A stretch of DNA of 64,000 nucleotides from Candidatus Thorarchaeota archaeon. GTDB taxonomy: Archaea > Asgardarchaeota > Thorarchaeia > Thorarchaeales > Thorarchaeaceae. The notes under the pieces are model-generated. The model was not told where the DNA came from. It searched no databases and saw only the letters and a program-made list of their open reading frames with translations. The translations under genes were made by a program, and so were the position numbers. The stretch is taken from positions 1 through 64,000 of the forward strand of contig SDNP01000001.1 of assembly GCA_004524445.1 (NCBI GenBank), in the 5' to 3' direction. The first letter of the stretch is position 1. Every line of letters starts with the position of its first letter. Positions 42,910 through 52,036 of the stretch are shown here, one piece after another.

Positions 42910-43713
42910 ATGAAAACTGGACTCATAAACAAACACGTGCTTATTACTGGAGCCTCTGGAGGCATCGGTATCCAGACAGTGAAATCACTTCTCAAAGAAA
43001 GATCCGAAGTATCTGCATGCTACCACACCAGAAGGCGTCAGCTGAATCAATTATCGGACAAATATCCGGATTCATTGAATTTGGTGAAGGCTGATGTGAA
43101 ACACGAAGATGAGGTAGCCGCTCTGTACGAATCCGCAGTATCTCGATTTGGAAGAGTGGATGTATCCATCGCAAATGCAGGTATTGCAAACGCGACTCCA
43201 GTTGGAATCCATGAAATGACGGTTGAGCAGTGGGACAATACACTCAGAGTGAATCTTCGAGGCGCCTTTCTGACAGCAAAATATTTCTTCAAGAATCTAG
43301 AGGATAATCCGGACGAAGATGCCTCGCTTATTTTAGTGGGATCCACTGCAGGGGTTTTTGGCGAGGCTTGGTTTGCCGACTATTCAACGTCAAAGGCTGG
43401 AATGACCGGTCTCATGATGAGTTTGAAAAATGAGATAGTTCAAATTGCACCACGCGGTCGGGTAAACATCGTAAACCCTGGTTGGACGTCAACCCCCATG
43501 GCTGAGGAAGCGCTTGAAGACAGAAACAGATTGTCCAGCATATTGCAGACAATTCCAATGAGGAAGGTGGCAACTCCAAGTGACATAACTAATGCAATAC
43601 TCTACTTGGCATCAGATACGCTCTCGGGTCATGTCAGTGGTCAGACCATAACGGTGGCTGGCGGAATGGAAGGCAGAGTCTTGTTCTCGAAGGAGGACGC
43701 GGTCCGGGATTAA
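42910..43713 (+). CDS. Short-chain dehydrogenase/reductase
   Basis: About 267 residues. Cofactor motif TGASGGIGIQTVKSL, NAG motif (IANAGIANATPV), catalytic Ser in VGSTAGVFG and YxxxK motif in DYSTSKAGM, and the C-terminal substrate-binding end. A classical SDR; the substrate (sugar, fatty acyl or steroid-like) is not evident, but KHVLITGASGG at the start and ERS...CYHTRRRQ suggest NADPH. Start: ATG 42910 (or TTG 42901). Confidence 0.88.
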   Translation: MKTGLINKHVLITGASGGIGIQTVKSLLKERSEVSACYHTRRRQLNQLSDKYPDSLNLVKADVKHEDEVAALYESAVSRFGRVDVSIANAGIANATPVGIHEMTVEQWDNTLRVNLRGAFLTAKYFFKNLEDNPDEDASLILVGSTAGVFGEAWFADYSTSKAGMTGLMMSLKNEIVQIAPRGRVNIVNPGWTSTPMAEEALEDRNRLSSILQTIPMRKVATPSDITNAILYLASDTLSGHVSGQTITVAGGMEGRVLFSKEDAVRD

Positions 43714-43748
43714 CTCGCTGATTTGCATTTTTCAGACCTAGAACACAG

Positions 43749-43757
43749 TTTATATAC
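43749..43757 (+). promoter_or_regulatory. TATA box and possible PadR operator before the 43.8 kb operon
   Basis: TTTATATAC at 43749-43757 lies 52 bases before ATG 43810. Between them, 43780-43796 reads ATGTTACATAACAACAT, an inverted repeat of ATGTT and AACAT arms; PadR-family repressors often bind ATGT...ACAT repeats. A PadR gene is second in this operon. Confidence 0.5.
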
Positions 43758-43809
43758 CATATAATATATAGACTATCTACATGTTACATAACAACATATT
43801 GGTGATTTT

Positions 43810-44304
43810 ATGGCAAATCTACTCTTACTTGGCTTGATGAAATTCCTTCACGACCTCTTCACGGTTCTGTGGATTGGTGGCATGCTGACTCTCGGAGTTG
43901 TTGTATTACCTTCTCTACGCAATACACTGGGAAAGGGCCCCGAAATGAAGAATATCACTGAGGCTATCAGAATACGGCTAAGCCGTGTTGCTTTAGTTAG
44001 TATCGTGGGTCTATTTATCACGGGCGTTTTTATCAGCAATTCATCACCCCTATTTGGGGGTTATATTTCATTTAGCAACACCTATTCAATGCTCCTGGCA
44101 ATCAAACACATACTGATTGGAATCATGGTGGTGATTTCATTGATTCGGAACAAGTTACTATCCCGAATGACCCCAGAAACAATGCAAAAACAAGAAAAAT
44201 TGGGAACGGTCCTGCTGCTGTTGAATATTATTCTTGGTATTTCCGTTCTATTGCTCAGCGGTTATACTGCTGCTCTCAGTACCATAGAAGCTTTGCCGCG
44301 GTAG
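43810..44304 (+). CDS. CopD-domain-like membrane protein
   Basis: 164 residues with four membrane helices; the first (LMKFLHDLFTVLWIGGMLTLGVVVLP) has the His pattern of CopD-like domains, and the third carries LAIKHILIGIMVVISLI. Family members move copper or lie in respiratory-type complexes; exact role unknown. First gene of a three-gene operon with a PadR regulator and a methyltransferase. Confidence 0.75.
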   Translation: MANLLLLGLMKFLHDLFTVLWIGGMLTLGVVVLPSLRNTLGKGPEMKNITEAIRIRLSRVALVSIVGLFITGVFISNSSPLFGGYISFSNTYSMLLAIKHILIGIMVVISLIRNKLLSRMTPETMQKQEKLGTVLLLLNIILGISVLLLSGYTAALSTIEALPR

Positions 44305-44381
44305 AATGGCAACTCTCAAGTGTGATAAAAAACAAGGAATCCTATACAAGCAGTAAATGTGTGAATAAGGAGAGCAAAAGA

Positions 44382-44741
44382 ATGACAGAATCTGATAGAA
44401 GTCCACTGGAACCATTGCCTCTTGTTAGAGCTCTCCTTCTCGCTTCCATTTGGCATAATCCTGACTCAACGGGTTATGACTTGATGGGGATAGTTTCAGA
44501 GTTCACGGATGAACGGGTTGAGCTAAAATCTGGAACAATATATGCAGAACTCCGTACTCTTGAAAGAGAAGGGCTTGTACAATCTATAAGAGAAGAAACT
44601 GGCCGGCGACGTAGATCCTACAGGATAACCAAAGAAGGAAGGGAGAATCTAATGCAACTGGCCGAAGAAATCAGATTCAGAACTGAACATATTCTAGGCC
44701 CACTTCTCTCTAAGGTGAACTCCTTGAAGACTGATCGCTAG
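44382..44741 (+). CDS. PadR-family transcription regulator
   Basis: About 120 residues. Winged helix with the family pattern LLASIWHNPDSTGYDLMGIVSEF, VELKSGTIYAELRTLEREGLV and RRSYRITKEGRENL, then a short dimerisation helix. PadR proteins usually repress their own operon and neighbouring transporters. AAGGAG precedes ATG 44382; the frame can be extended to 44322. Probably controls this operon, including the CopD-like gene. Confidence 0.87.
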   Translation: MTESDRSPLEPLPLVRALLLASIWHNPDSTGYDLMGIVSEFTDERVELKSGTIYAELRTLEREGLVQSIREETGRRRRSYRITKEGRENLMQLAEEIRFRTEHILGPLLSKVNSLKTDR

Positions 44742-44754
44742 AAGAGGGACTCAT

Positions 44755-45540
44755 ATGGACAAGTTGTCAGCTTTTGATTTATTCGCTAAATCTTATGATA
44801 GGTCAATTGATTGGAATGCCCGTTTGGAACATGAGATGCCCTTCATATTGGACTCGATTAAGAGTGAAAAAGCGTGCCGTGTCCTAGATATTGCATGTGG
44901 TACTGGACGTCATGCAATTGCGCTCTCAGCGGAGGGAATGAACGTCATTGGCTTGGACAACAGCAAGCAAATGATTGCTCAAGCACGAAAATATAGCAAA
45001 GAATACGGGCATCCAGTCAAGTTCATCCATGATGATATGACGAATTTGGCTAGTATATTTGATGAAGAATTCGATTTGATTATCTGCTTGGGCAATTCCT
45101 TATCCCTTCTACCTTCTCTGGAAACCGTTGAGAGAGTTCTAATTGATGCGGCGAGGCTTATTTCAGATGAGGGCTCGCTGGTCTTCCAAGTCCTTAACTT
45201 CGAGGCTATACGAAGAGCGCGCGATCGGTTCTTTCCTCTGAAGGGCGGGAAACTGGACGATGGCAAAGAGGTGATCTTTGCTCGCTTCTTTGAACATTTG
45301 AAGGAAACTGCAACTACTACCCTTGTATTGACGGCATTGATTGAAGCTAGTGAAAGCTGGAAGCCAATGGTATCTAGAAGACAGCTTATACAGATGGATA
45401 TGCCAACGACAATGAGTTTGCTCGAATCTGCTGGGCTTGGCGTCGTTGAAATCTATCAAGACTATGACAAATCCGATTTTAATCCAATAACATCAAGGAA
45501 TATTGTTGTCAGAGCCAGAAAAACACCCACGAAGAAATAG
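44755..45540 (+). CDS. SAM-dependent class I methyltransferase
   Basis: 261 residues. SAM-binding motif I VLDIACGTGRHAIAL, acidic loop (VIGLDNSKQMI), motif for the adenine (HDDMTNLAS), and DLIICLGNSLSLLPS. A generic small-molecule methyltransferase; the substrate cannot be told. Starts 13 bases after the PadR gene. Confidence 0.87.
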   Translation: MDKLSAFDLFAKSYDRSIDWNARLEHEMPFILDSIKSEKACRVLDIACGTGRHAIALSAEGMNVIGLDNSKQMIAQARKYSKEYGHPVKFIHDDMTNLASIFDEEFDLIICLGNSLSLLPSLETVERVLIDAARLISDEGSLVFQVLNFEAIRRARDRFFPLKGGKLDDGKEVIFARFFEHLKETATTTLVLTALIEASESWKPMVSRRQLIQMDMPTTMSLLESAGLGVVEIYQDYDKSDFNPITSRNIVVRARKTPTKK

Positions 45541-45544
45541 CCGG

Positions 45545-46135
45545 TTATCCGTTAATATCAGTGGGATGCTCGCCTACCAAAAGTCCATACCAAATACCTC
45601 TGTCTTTTTCCTCCAATATGATTAGGAACCAGAGTGCGCTCATTATGGTATTCAGAAGGGCATTGGCTAGAAGAAATCCTGTAGATTTGACACTCCCATC
45701 CAGCGCGAAGACGATAGCAAGCGGCCCCACTACAAGCAAAGGATCGACTATTGGCCAGAAAATGGGGTTATACCAATGATAGGTCACATCCAAGAGAAGA
45801 TGACTGAGTATGCCTATAATTGCAGATACTACCACAATGCCCGTGATTTTTGATTCCTCATTTGCTAGTTCCCGTTCTATTCCGAATATATTCGAAGCAA
45901 TTGGAGCATAGAGATATCGAACTGTGAGGAGTGATATGCCAAGTCCCAGAGTTAGGGCACCCAGTAGACTGTGAAGAATGAAATGATCCAAGAATACGCC
46001 GCGAAAGAAGAAAAATAATATGGGGACCTCTAAATCGGGGATGACCGCTCCAACCGCCATTGCAGGGAGGGAAAGACGCGAGTTTACACGCTTCAACAAA
46101 TAAGAAATCGGGTAGTGTAGCGGAGTGACTGGCAC
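45545..46135 (-). CDS. DUF4184/YdjM-like integral membrane hydrolase family
   Basis: 196 residues. Start MPVTPLHYPIS is typical of the family, which has His/Asp residues that may bind a metal: HYP at the start, VIPDLE, HSLLGAL, and SHLLLDVTYHW. About six hydrophobic segments. Family members are predicted metal-dependent membrane hydrolases. GTG start. Confidence 0.72.
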   Translation of the reverse strand: MPVTPLHYPISYLLKRVNSRLSLPAMAVGAVIPDLEVPILFFFFRGVFLDHFILHSLLGALTLGLGISLLTVRYLYAPIASNIFGIERELANEESKITGIVVVSAIIGILSHLLLDVTYHWYNPIFWPIVDPLLVVGPLAIVFALDGSVKSTGFLLANALLNTIMSALWFLIILEEKDRGIWYGLLVGEHPTDING

Positions 46136-46235
46136 CTATTCATCTCACCTTGCTTATTGTCTATCAAGTTCCCTCAAATACCTTTCAATATTCTTATAGA
46201 TGGGATATTGTACCTCGTTTTTTGGTGTTTGAATA

Positions 46236-46754
46236 ATGGGACTTCATGAATTTGATGGCAAAACCCCACAAGCGGACCCCGATGCCTACATATCCCCACG
46301 AGCCTCTATTATCGGCGATGTCAAAATCGGTCCCGATAGCAGTATTTGGGAATTTGCTGTGCTGCGCGGAGATATGAATCATATCAGAATTGGGCGAGGA
46401 ACCTCTATTCAGGATAATGCAACTATTCATACTGAGTTCATGAATCCCACAGAGATTGGTGACTATGTTACAGCTGGTCACAACTGTGTGATTCATGGTG
46501 CCAAAATCGAGGACTATGTTGTCGTCGGTATTGGCTCTATTGTGTTGTCGGGTTCAAAAATAGGACATAATAGCGTGATTGGTGCGGGTGCTGTAGTTAC
46601 TGAGAATACCGAGATACCTCCCAACTCTCTCGTACTTGGAATTCCAGGTAAAGTTGTCAGAGAGGTACCGGAGGCCTTGAAGGAGTCGTTCAAGAATAAT
46701 GCCGAGCTCTACATCGAACTTGGTAGACAGCATAAGAAACTTCTAGATGACTAG
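46236..46754 (+). CDS. Gamma carbonic anhydrase-family protein
   Basis: 172 residues of left-handed beta-helix. Hexapeptide repeats: IIGDVKIGPDSSIW, RIGRGTSIQDNATIH and so on. The three zinc His positions are seen in IHTEF, TAGHNCVIHGA. Trimeric enzyme; may hydrate CO2 or be an acyl transferase-like relative. It may feed the Kor-type enzymes by HCO3-/CO2 balance, a guess. Divergent from the DUF4184 gene. Confidence 0.85.
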   Translation: MGLHEFDGKTPQADPDAYISPRASIIGDVKIGPDSSIWEFAVLRGDMNHIRIGRGTSIQDNATIHTEFMNPTEIGDYVTAGHNCVIHGAKIEDYVVVGIGSIVLSGSKIGHNSVIGAGAVVTENTEIPPNSLVLGIPGKVVREVPEALKESFKNNAELYIELGRQHKKLLDD

Positions 46755-46847
46755 ATAGAGCAATAGACGTTGTCAACAAATCTTACTCATCTCGCATATA
46801 GAGGTCCAGGTTTTTTGGTCATAAAAAAAGGAAATAGGCTGACCGAT

Positions 46848-48599
46848 TCAGTCAACCATTCCTCTCTTCTCAAGTTCCTGTTTTCGAAGCTCCCGTCTCA
46901 AGACTTTGCCGACTTGACTTAGCGGAAGTGAATCAACGATATCAACTTCTCGAGGCCTCTTGTATCCTGCCATCCGCTCCCGTGCCCACTCTATGAACTC
47001 CTCTGAACTAACATCGACATTATCCTTTGGTACAATGAATGCTTTTACATACTCATTGGATGGGTCGTCTTCACGTGGGACGCCAATGGCTGCAGCCATG
47101 GCTATCTTAGGATGTTCATAAAACACATCCTCAATCTCACGGGGGTATGCCTTCAATCCGCCTACGTTAATCATATCCTTTTTTCGATCCGAAATAACAA
47201 AGTACCCCTCGCTATCCATATGCCCAATGTCGCCAGTAAGGAAGAACCGTTTGCCTTCGAACTCTCGCATTACATTCTCAGTTTCTTCCGGTTTTCCGTA
47301 GTAACCCATCATGACTTGTGGTCCGTGTATGGCTATTTCTCCGGTTTCTCCGACGCTCAGTTCGCTTGTACCAGTATCAGCGTCAACAATCTTCGCTATT
47401 GTATCAGGCACTGGCAAACCAATGGAGCCAAATCGTCTATCACGCTTATTTGTCGGATTGATATGGGTGACTGGTGAGGTTTCACTGAGCCCGTAGCCCT
47501 CAAATAGGATGGCACCTGTGACATCCTCGAAGTTTTTCGCTAGCTCAGGTGGCAAAGGTGCCGCTCCAGAGCTGCATATTTTGATGGATGTCAAATCATA
47601 ATCATCTACGTGGGGGTGGTTAACAATCCCCGCGTACAACGCAGGAACACAATTGAGAATTGTCCCTCTATACTTCTCCAAGTCCCTGAGTAAATCAGAT
47701 AATGGAGGATCTCCCGCACGTGGGTCTGGAATGCAGACCAATTGACCTGCCAAGTACGTGCTCATCAACAGCGTAAGCGTCAGACCGTAGCTGTGGTACC
47801 AAGGAAGTGCACCAACGAAGACCTCCTCTCCATAGATAATCTTCTTCGGAGCGTCTATATCCTCTGGTGATAAATTCACCCATTCATTGATTTGAAGTAC
47901 GTTTGCAAGGAGATTCCTATGCCTGAGTGCTGCTCCTTTGGGCGTTCCAGTAGTACCTCCCGTATAGAGAATCAGTGCCAAATCATCTGGGTCTACCTCT
48001 ACATCGGGTGATTTTGCTTCATACTCGTCAATTATGTCATCATAGAAATACGTGATACTATCTTTGTAGTACGGACTCTTAGGGATTTTGCCCAAAAGAC
48101 CGCCAATGATACCCTTGAGTTTTGGTAGAAATCCCTTCACGCCGCATACAATCACAGTATCAACATCTGTGCCTTCTATAGCCTCGAAACAAGTGGGAGT
48201 GAACTTAGGATGATCCATTACAAATACTACGGTTGCCCCTGTGTCATTGAGTTGGTAGTTCAGTTCACGCGCTTTGTACATTGGATTGCAGGTGACAACG
48301 GTTGCTCCGGTCTTTAACGAACCAAAAAAGACTGGAGGGAAATGAGGAAGATTTGGTAGAAATAGCGCTACCTTATCATTAGGTCCTATTCCTTTGCTTG
48401 CTAAGAAATTAGCAATTTTGTCTGCACTTGCTTTCACTTCTGAAAACGTATGAGAAACTCCTGCCCAAACTGTATACGGTCTATCTCCACTCTCTTCTGC
48501 TGCTCTGTCAAGCATCGCAAACAATGGCTCATCCGGATACTCCAACTCCTTTCGAGCATCCTCCGGCCATCGATGTTTATGCCATAGATATTCTTTCAT
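46848..48599 (-). CDS. Long-chain acyl-CoA synthetase (AMP-binding)
   Basis: 583 residues of the ANL superfamily: P-loop LYTGGTTGTPKGAAL, motif GYGLSETSPVTH, adenylate site GYFVISDRKKDMINVGG and the C-terminal catalytic Lys in LSQVGKVLRREL. It activates a fatty or aromatic acid to the CoA thioester with ATP. Located next to the dehydratase/activator genes and in the same region as the acyl-CoA dehydrogenase, so it may load substrates for that pathway. Confidence 0.92.
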   Translation of the reverse strand: MKEYLWHKHRWPEDARKELEYPDEPLFAMLDRAAEESGDRPYTVWAGVSHTFSEVKASADKIANFLASKGIGPNDKVALFLPNLPHFPPVFFGSLKTGATVVTCNPMYKARELNYQLNDTGATVVFVMDHPKFTPTCFEAIEGTDVDTVIVCGVKGFLPKLKGIIGGLLGKIPKSPYYKDSITYFYDDIIDEYEAKSPDVEVDPDDLALILYTGGTTGTPKGAALRHRNLLANVLQINEWVNLSPEDIDAPKKIIYGEEVFVGALPWYHSYGLTLTLLMSTYLAGQLVCIPDPRAGDPPLSDLLRDLEKYRGTILNCVPALYAGIVNHPHVDDYDLTSIKICSSGAAPLPPELAKNFEDVTGAILFEGYGLSETSPVTHINPTNKRDRRFGSIGLPVPDTIAKIVDADTGTSELSVGETGEIAIHGPQVMMGYYGKPEETENVMREFEGKRFFLTGDIGHMDSEGYFVISDRKKDMINVGGLKAYPREIEDVFYEHPKIAMAAAIGVPREDDPSNEYVKAFIVPKDNVDVSSEEFIEWARERMAGYKRPREVDIVDSLPLSQVGKVLRRELRKQELEKRGMVD

Positions 48600-48766
48600 T
48601 TTTTATTCACGCCTTATCTCTTTTTTCCCGACTCAATACATCGAGATATCACTGCTCCATATATGCAGCATAGCAAATATGTCCTTCTACTAGCTGCAAA
48701 TTGCTCTTTTTGACACGATAGATATACATTCCATCTTACACAACAAATAAGACGGGAAAAAACCAT

Positions 48767-50005
48767 GTGTGTTTTGTTGTCCAATATTATTCACAGTCCA
48801 GGAGACCATCTTCGTTGACCCATGGTGAGGTAATAGAATATTCTGCACAGTTAGTAGGTTCGCAGAAAGACACCGAAGAAGACGTTATGGGGTATATATA
48901 TCCGCACTGTCCTGTAGAGATTCTCGCGGCGCATGGTTTCACCGCTTCCCTTCTGAAGGCAGTTCCCGAGATAAAGGGGGGTTTTGAGTCCAGCCTCCAG
49001 ACGTTTGCTTGTTCGTTGACTAGAAACCTCTTCTCACAACGTCAGAATGGTACACTTCCCCCTTTAGATGGCATCCTCTTTCCTGGGAATACTTGTGACT
49101 CCCTCCAGAATGTGGGTGATGTCTGGAAAAAACGGTTTCCAGAAGACAAGGTGTTTCGCCTCACTTATCCAGCTATCATTGACAGAAACGCAGCAATTGA
49201 ATTCCTTAGCAGCGAACTGAGGCTCCTGAGTAACAAGCTCGAGATTCGTTATGGGCGGGCGCTGTCCGAAACAAAATTATCAGATGCTATCTCTTTATGG
49301 AATCAGTTCAGGAATATGACACAATTTGCTTATGCGGCAAGGATTTTGAACCCCACTGTTGTTTCTTATAGTACTCTTTCAAGAAGGGCCCGGAATTTTC
49401 TAAGTCATCCATCACTTCGCAATTTGGACCCCCTGAGAAAACTAGTCACGAAAATCGAACGCGAGATGGATTTAGAGGCTGTGAAGCGGCTTCAGAACGG
49501 ATTGTTGAAAGAACGTCTGTCTGGACTAGATTTCACATTTGATGATTCAAAAACCAGACTGCTTGTGGCTGGTGGGATGGTAGAACCCGCTGCAATATCA
49601 GAGCTTCTTGAACCCTCTCAGAAGCTACAAGATGTTGACATTGTGCTAGACTTGCTGAGTTATGGATTCAAAACTGTCTTTACACCTCCCATCCATGAGG
49701 AAAATCTATTCGATTCAACAGCAAAATCAATGCTTCATTCGCCTCTGGAACCTACACAAGAAGGGCTAACTCGAAGAATGGAGATGCTGAAAGAATATCT
49801 CACGCAACTAAAAATCGATGGCATTGTAGTCTGCGAGCAATCATTTTGTGATCCCGATCAATTTGAAGCACCATCCATGATTCGAGTCGCCAGAAAGCTG
49901 AGTATACCTGCTACGAGGTTGCCTCTCGATCCTGAATTATCAGATAGGTCTCGCATTGAAGGAAGACTGCAAACATTGGTTGAGAGCATTCATGGGGGGA
50001 AATGA
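48767..50005 (+). CDS. 2-hydroxyacyl-CoA dehydratase D-like subunit 1 (HgdB/BcrC-type)
   Basis: 412 residues. Motifs of this family: YPHCPVEILAAHGF near residue 45, FPGNTCDSLQN (Cys ligand), TPPIHEENLFD, and VVCEQSFCDPDQFEAPSM (second Cys). The family carries a [4Fe-4S] cluster for dehydration of 2-hydroxyacyl-CoA or reduction of benzoyl-CoA. Start GTG 48767 uncertain. It is five bases before the second subunit gene and upstream of the activator. Confidence 0.82.
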   Translation: MCFVVQYYSQSRRPSSLTHGEVIEYSAQLVGSQKDTEEDVMGYIYPHCPVEILAAHGFTASLLKAVPEIKGGFESSLQTFACSLTRNLFSQRQNGTLPPLDGILFPGNTCDSLQNVGDVWKKRFPEDKVFRLTYPAIIDRNAAIEFLSSELRLLSNKLEIRYGRALSETKLSDAISLWNQFRNMTQFAYAARILNPTVVSYSTLSRRARNFLSHPSLRNLDPLRKLVTKIEREMDLEAVKRLQNGLLKERLSGLDFTFDDSKTRLLVAGGMVEPAAISELLEPSQKLQDVDIVLDLLSYGFKTVFTPPIHEENLFDSTAKSMLHSPLEPTQEGLTRRMEMLKEYLTQLKIDGIVVCEQSFCDPDQFEAPSMIRVARKLSIPATRLPLDPELSDRSRIEGRLQTLVESIHGGK

Positions 50006-50010
50006 CATAG

Positions 50011-51228
50011 ATGGTTGATAATGAAGATACGAACAAAGCATATCGTCGCCTAAAAACTAGCCAGCTACTGCAACGGGTCATGTTCAGATACATGCTGGAA
50101 GGGCATGCAGCGAGTGAAGAGGGAAACCTTGCATATGTCACTTCTGGTTTTCCGGTGGAGATTCCTGTTGCGATGGGTGTAACACCCACCTATCCAGAGC
50201 AATATGGTGCTGTTGTGGGGTCACAAAAGGTGGGCCCGATGATCTGTGGATTTGCTGAGGAGATGGGGTATTCACAAGAGCTATGTTCTTATGCACGATC
50301 AGGAATTGGCTCAGTCAAAAACCCGGGAGCGAGCCCCTTGGAGGGTCTTCCCCGCCCTCAGGCTCTCCTTGCATGCAATAATATCTGTGGAACAGTTTTG
50401 AGATGGTATGATGCAGTAGCTGAGATTACTGGTGCTCCAGTGTTCCTACTAGATACCCCTCCCATGGAGGGGGAACAACTTCCACACCATCGAGAGTATG
50501 TTAAGAAGGGCCTTGATGAACTGGTTGCCTTTCTCTCAAAGACCTTCAAGACTGCTCTTGAGGAAATCAAGCTTCGAGAAGTAGCAGCACTCTCTTCAAA
50601 GGCAATAGATCTGTGGACACAAAGCCTTGAGGCGTGCAAGGCCATCCCCAGTCCTCTAAATTGTGCTGATAGATTTCTCACAATGGCACCTGTTGTGTCT
50701 ATGCGGGGTACAGAACATATTCTTGAATTCTATGAGAAACTACTAGAAGAGGTAAAGACCAGAGTATCTAATGGCATCGGAGCTATCCGTGATGAGAAAA
50801 TCCGTCTTCTCTGGGACAATATCCCTCCCTGGTTTCAGATATTCAAATTCTTCAATGGACTTGCAAAGAGAGGGGTAGTATTTCCAGCTGATACTTACAC
50901 TCACGCTTGGTCGGGCTCAATCAGGGGCGGGAACTTGTATGATAGCATCGCAGATATCTATAGCAACGTATACCTTAACAAGGGTCTGGATGCAAAAATT
51001 GACAAAATGTGTGAATTAATAGAAGATTATCGCCTTGATGGATTTGTGATGTTTTCAGTTAGATCTTGCAAGAGGTATTCCATCGGTCAGCTTGTGTCTA
51101 AAGAAGTGGTCACTGAAAGAACAGGCATACCCGGAGTTGTGATTGAAGGTGATATGGTAGATAGCAGACTATTCAATGATGCTCAAATACAAACTCGGGT
51201 TGATGCACTACTTGAAATGTTCATATGA
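50011..51228 (+). CDS. 2-hydroxyacyl-CoA dehydratase D-like subunit 2 (HgdB/BcrB-type)
   Basis: 405 residues. Motifs: VTSGFPVEIPVAMGVTPTYPE, ACNNICGTVLRWYD (Cys ligand), PADTYTHAWSG, and MFSVRSCKRYSIGQL (third Cys). Partner of the subunit encoded just before it; the pair forms the heterodimer with a [4Fe-4S] cluster per subunit. The enzyme needs the activator encoded by the next gene. The particular substrate is unknown. Confidence 0.85.
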   Translation: MVDNEDTNKAYRRLKTSQLLQRVMFRYMLEGHAASEEGNLAYVTSGFPVEIPVAMGVTPTYPEQYGAVVGSQKVGPMICGFAEEMGYSQELCSYARSGIGSVKNPGASPLEGLPRPQALLACNNICGTVLRWYDAVAEITGAPVFLLDTPPMEGEQLPHHREYVKKGLDELVAFLSKTFKTALEEIKLREVAALSSKAIDLWTQSLEACKAIPSPLNCADRFLTMAPVVSMRGTEHILEFYEKLLEEVKTRVSNGIGAIRDEKIRLLWDNIPPWFQIFKFFNGLAKRGVVFPADTYTHAWSGSIRGGNLYDSIADIYSNVYLNKGLDAKIDKMCELIEDYRLDGFVMFSVRSCKRYSIGQLVSKEVVTERTGIPGVVIEGDMVDSRLFNDAQIQTRVDALLEMFI

Positions 51229-52026
51229 GTGGATCGCATGGATGAGCCGCAAGAAGTCGCAGTAGGAATCGATGTGGGTTCAACCACAACCAAAGGAGTC
51301 ATGCTCGATGCCAACTCCACCCTAATTGCCTCCTATCTGCTTCCCACTGGTGCATCTGCATTATCATCTGCCTTGAAATGTCTATCTAAATTATCCTCGG
51401 AATCCGGTGTTTCTGCGGATGATACCACAATAGTCAGTACCGGGTATGGGCGGTTACTTGTTGACTTTGCTCATACGCAGGTAACCGAAATAACATGTCA
51501 TAGTATAGGTGTCCATCACCTCAATCCAGGAATTCGCCTACTAATCGATGTTGGGGGACAGGACTCTAAGGTGATTCGCATTGGAAAGAATGGCAAACCC
51601 ACAGACTTCGAGCTCAATGACAAATGCAGTGCTGGTACCGGTCGTTTCCTAGAAGTCATGGCACGAGTCCTAGAAGTATCAATTGATGAGCTCGGACCTT
51701 TGGCATTGAAATCTGACTCGCCCTCCACAATAAGTAGCACATGTACGGTATTTGCGGAGAGCGAAGTGATAGGTCATATTGGTGACGGGGCTAGTCCAGA
51801 GGATATCGCGGCGGGCGTGCATCAATCAATGGCATCCAAAATCAGTACCTTATCTAGACGAGTGGGTATTGTTCCACCAATTGGCCTGACCGGCGGTGTG
51901 GCTCTGAACCCAGCATTTCGGCATTATTTGGGCAAACAGATGAAAGCTGAATTATGGTGCCCTGAAACTCCGCAACATACTGGAGCTTTAGGTGCAGCAC
52001 TTTTGGCAATGAGAACTCTATCGTGA
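51229..52026 (+). CDS. CoA dehydratase/benzoyl-CoA reductase activator (HgdC/BcrA-type ATPase)
   Basis: 265 residues. ASKHA-type ATPase motifs: GIDVGSTTTKGVM, DVGGQDSKVI, FELNDKCSAGTGRFLEV (Fe-S ligand Cys), CTVFAESEVIGHIGDG (second Cys). It hydrolyses ATP to push a low-potential electron from ferredoxin into the dehydratase. Starts right after the stop of the second subunit (GTG 51229; ATG 51238 possible). One activator for two subunits is the HgdABC plan. Confidence 0.9.
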   Translation: MDRMDEPQEVAVGIDVGSTTTKGVMLDANSTLIASYLLPTGASALSSALKCLSKLSSESGVSADDTTIVSTGYGRLLVDFAHTQVTEITCHSIGVHHLNPGIRLLIDVGGQDSKVIRIGKNGKPTDFELNDKCSAGTGRFLEVMARVLEVSIDELGPLALKSDSPSTISSTCTVFAESEVIGHIGDGASPEDIAAGVHQSMASKISTLSRRVGIVPPIGLTGGVALNPAFRHYLGKQMKAELWCPETPQHTGALGAALLAMRTLS

Positions 52027-52036
52027 AAGATACTAC

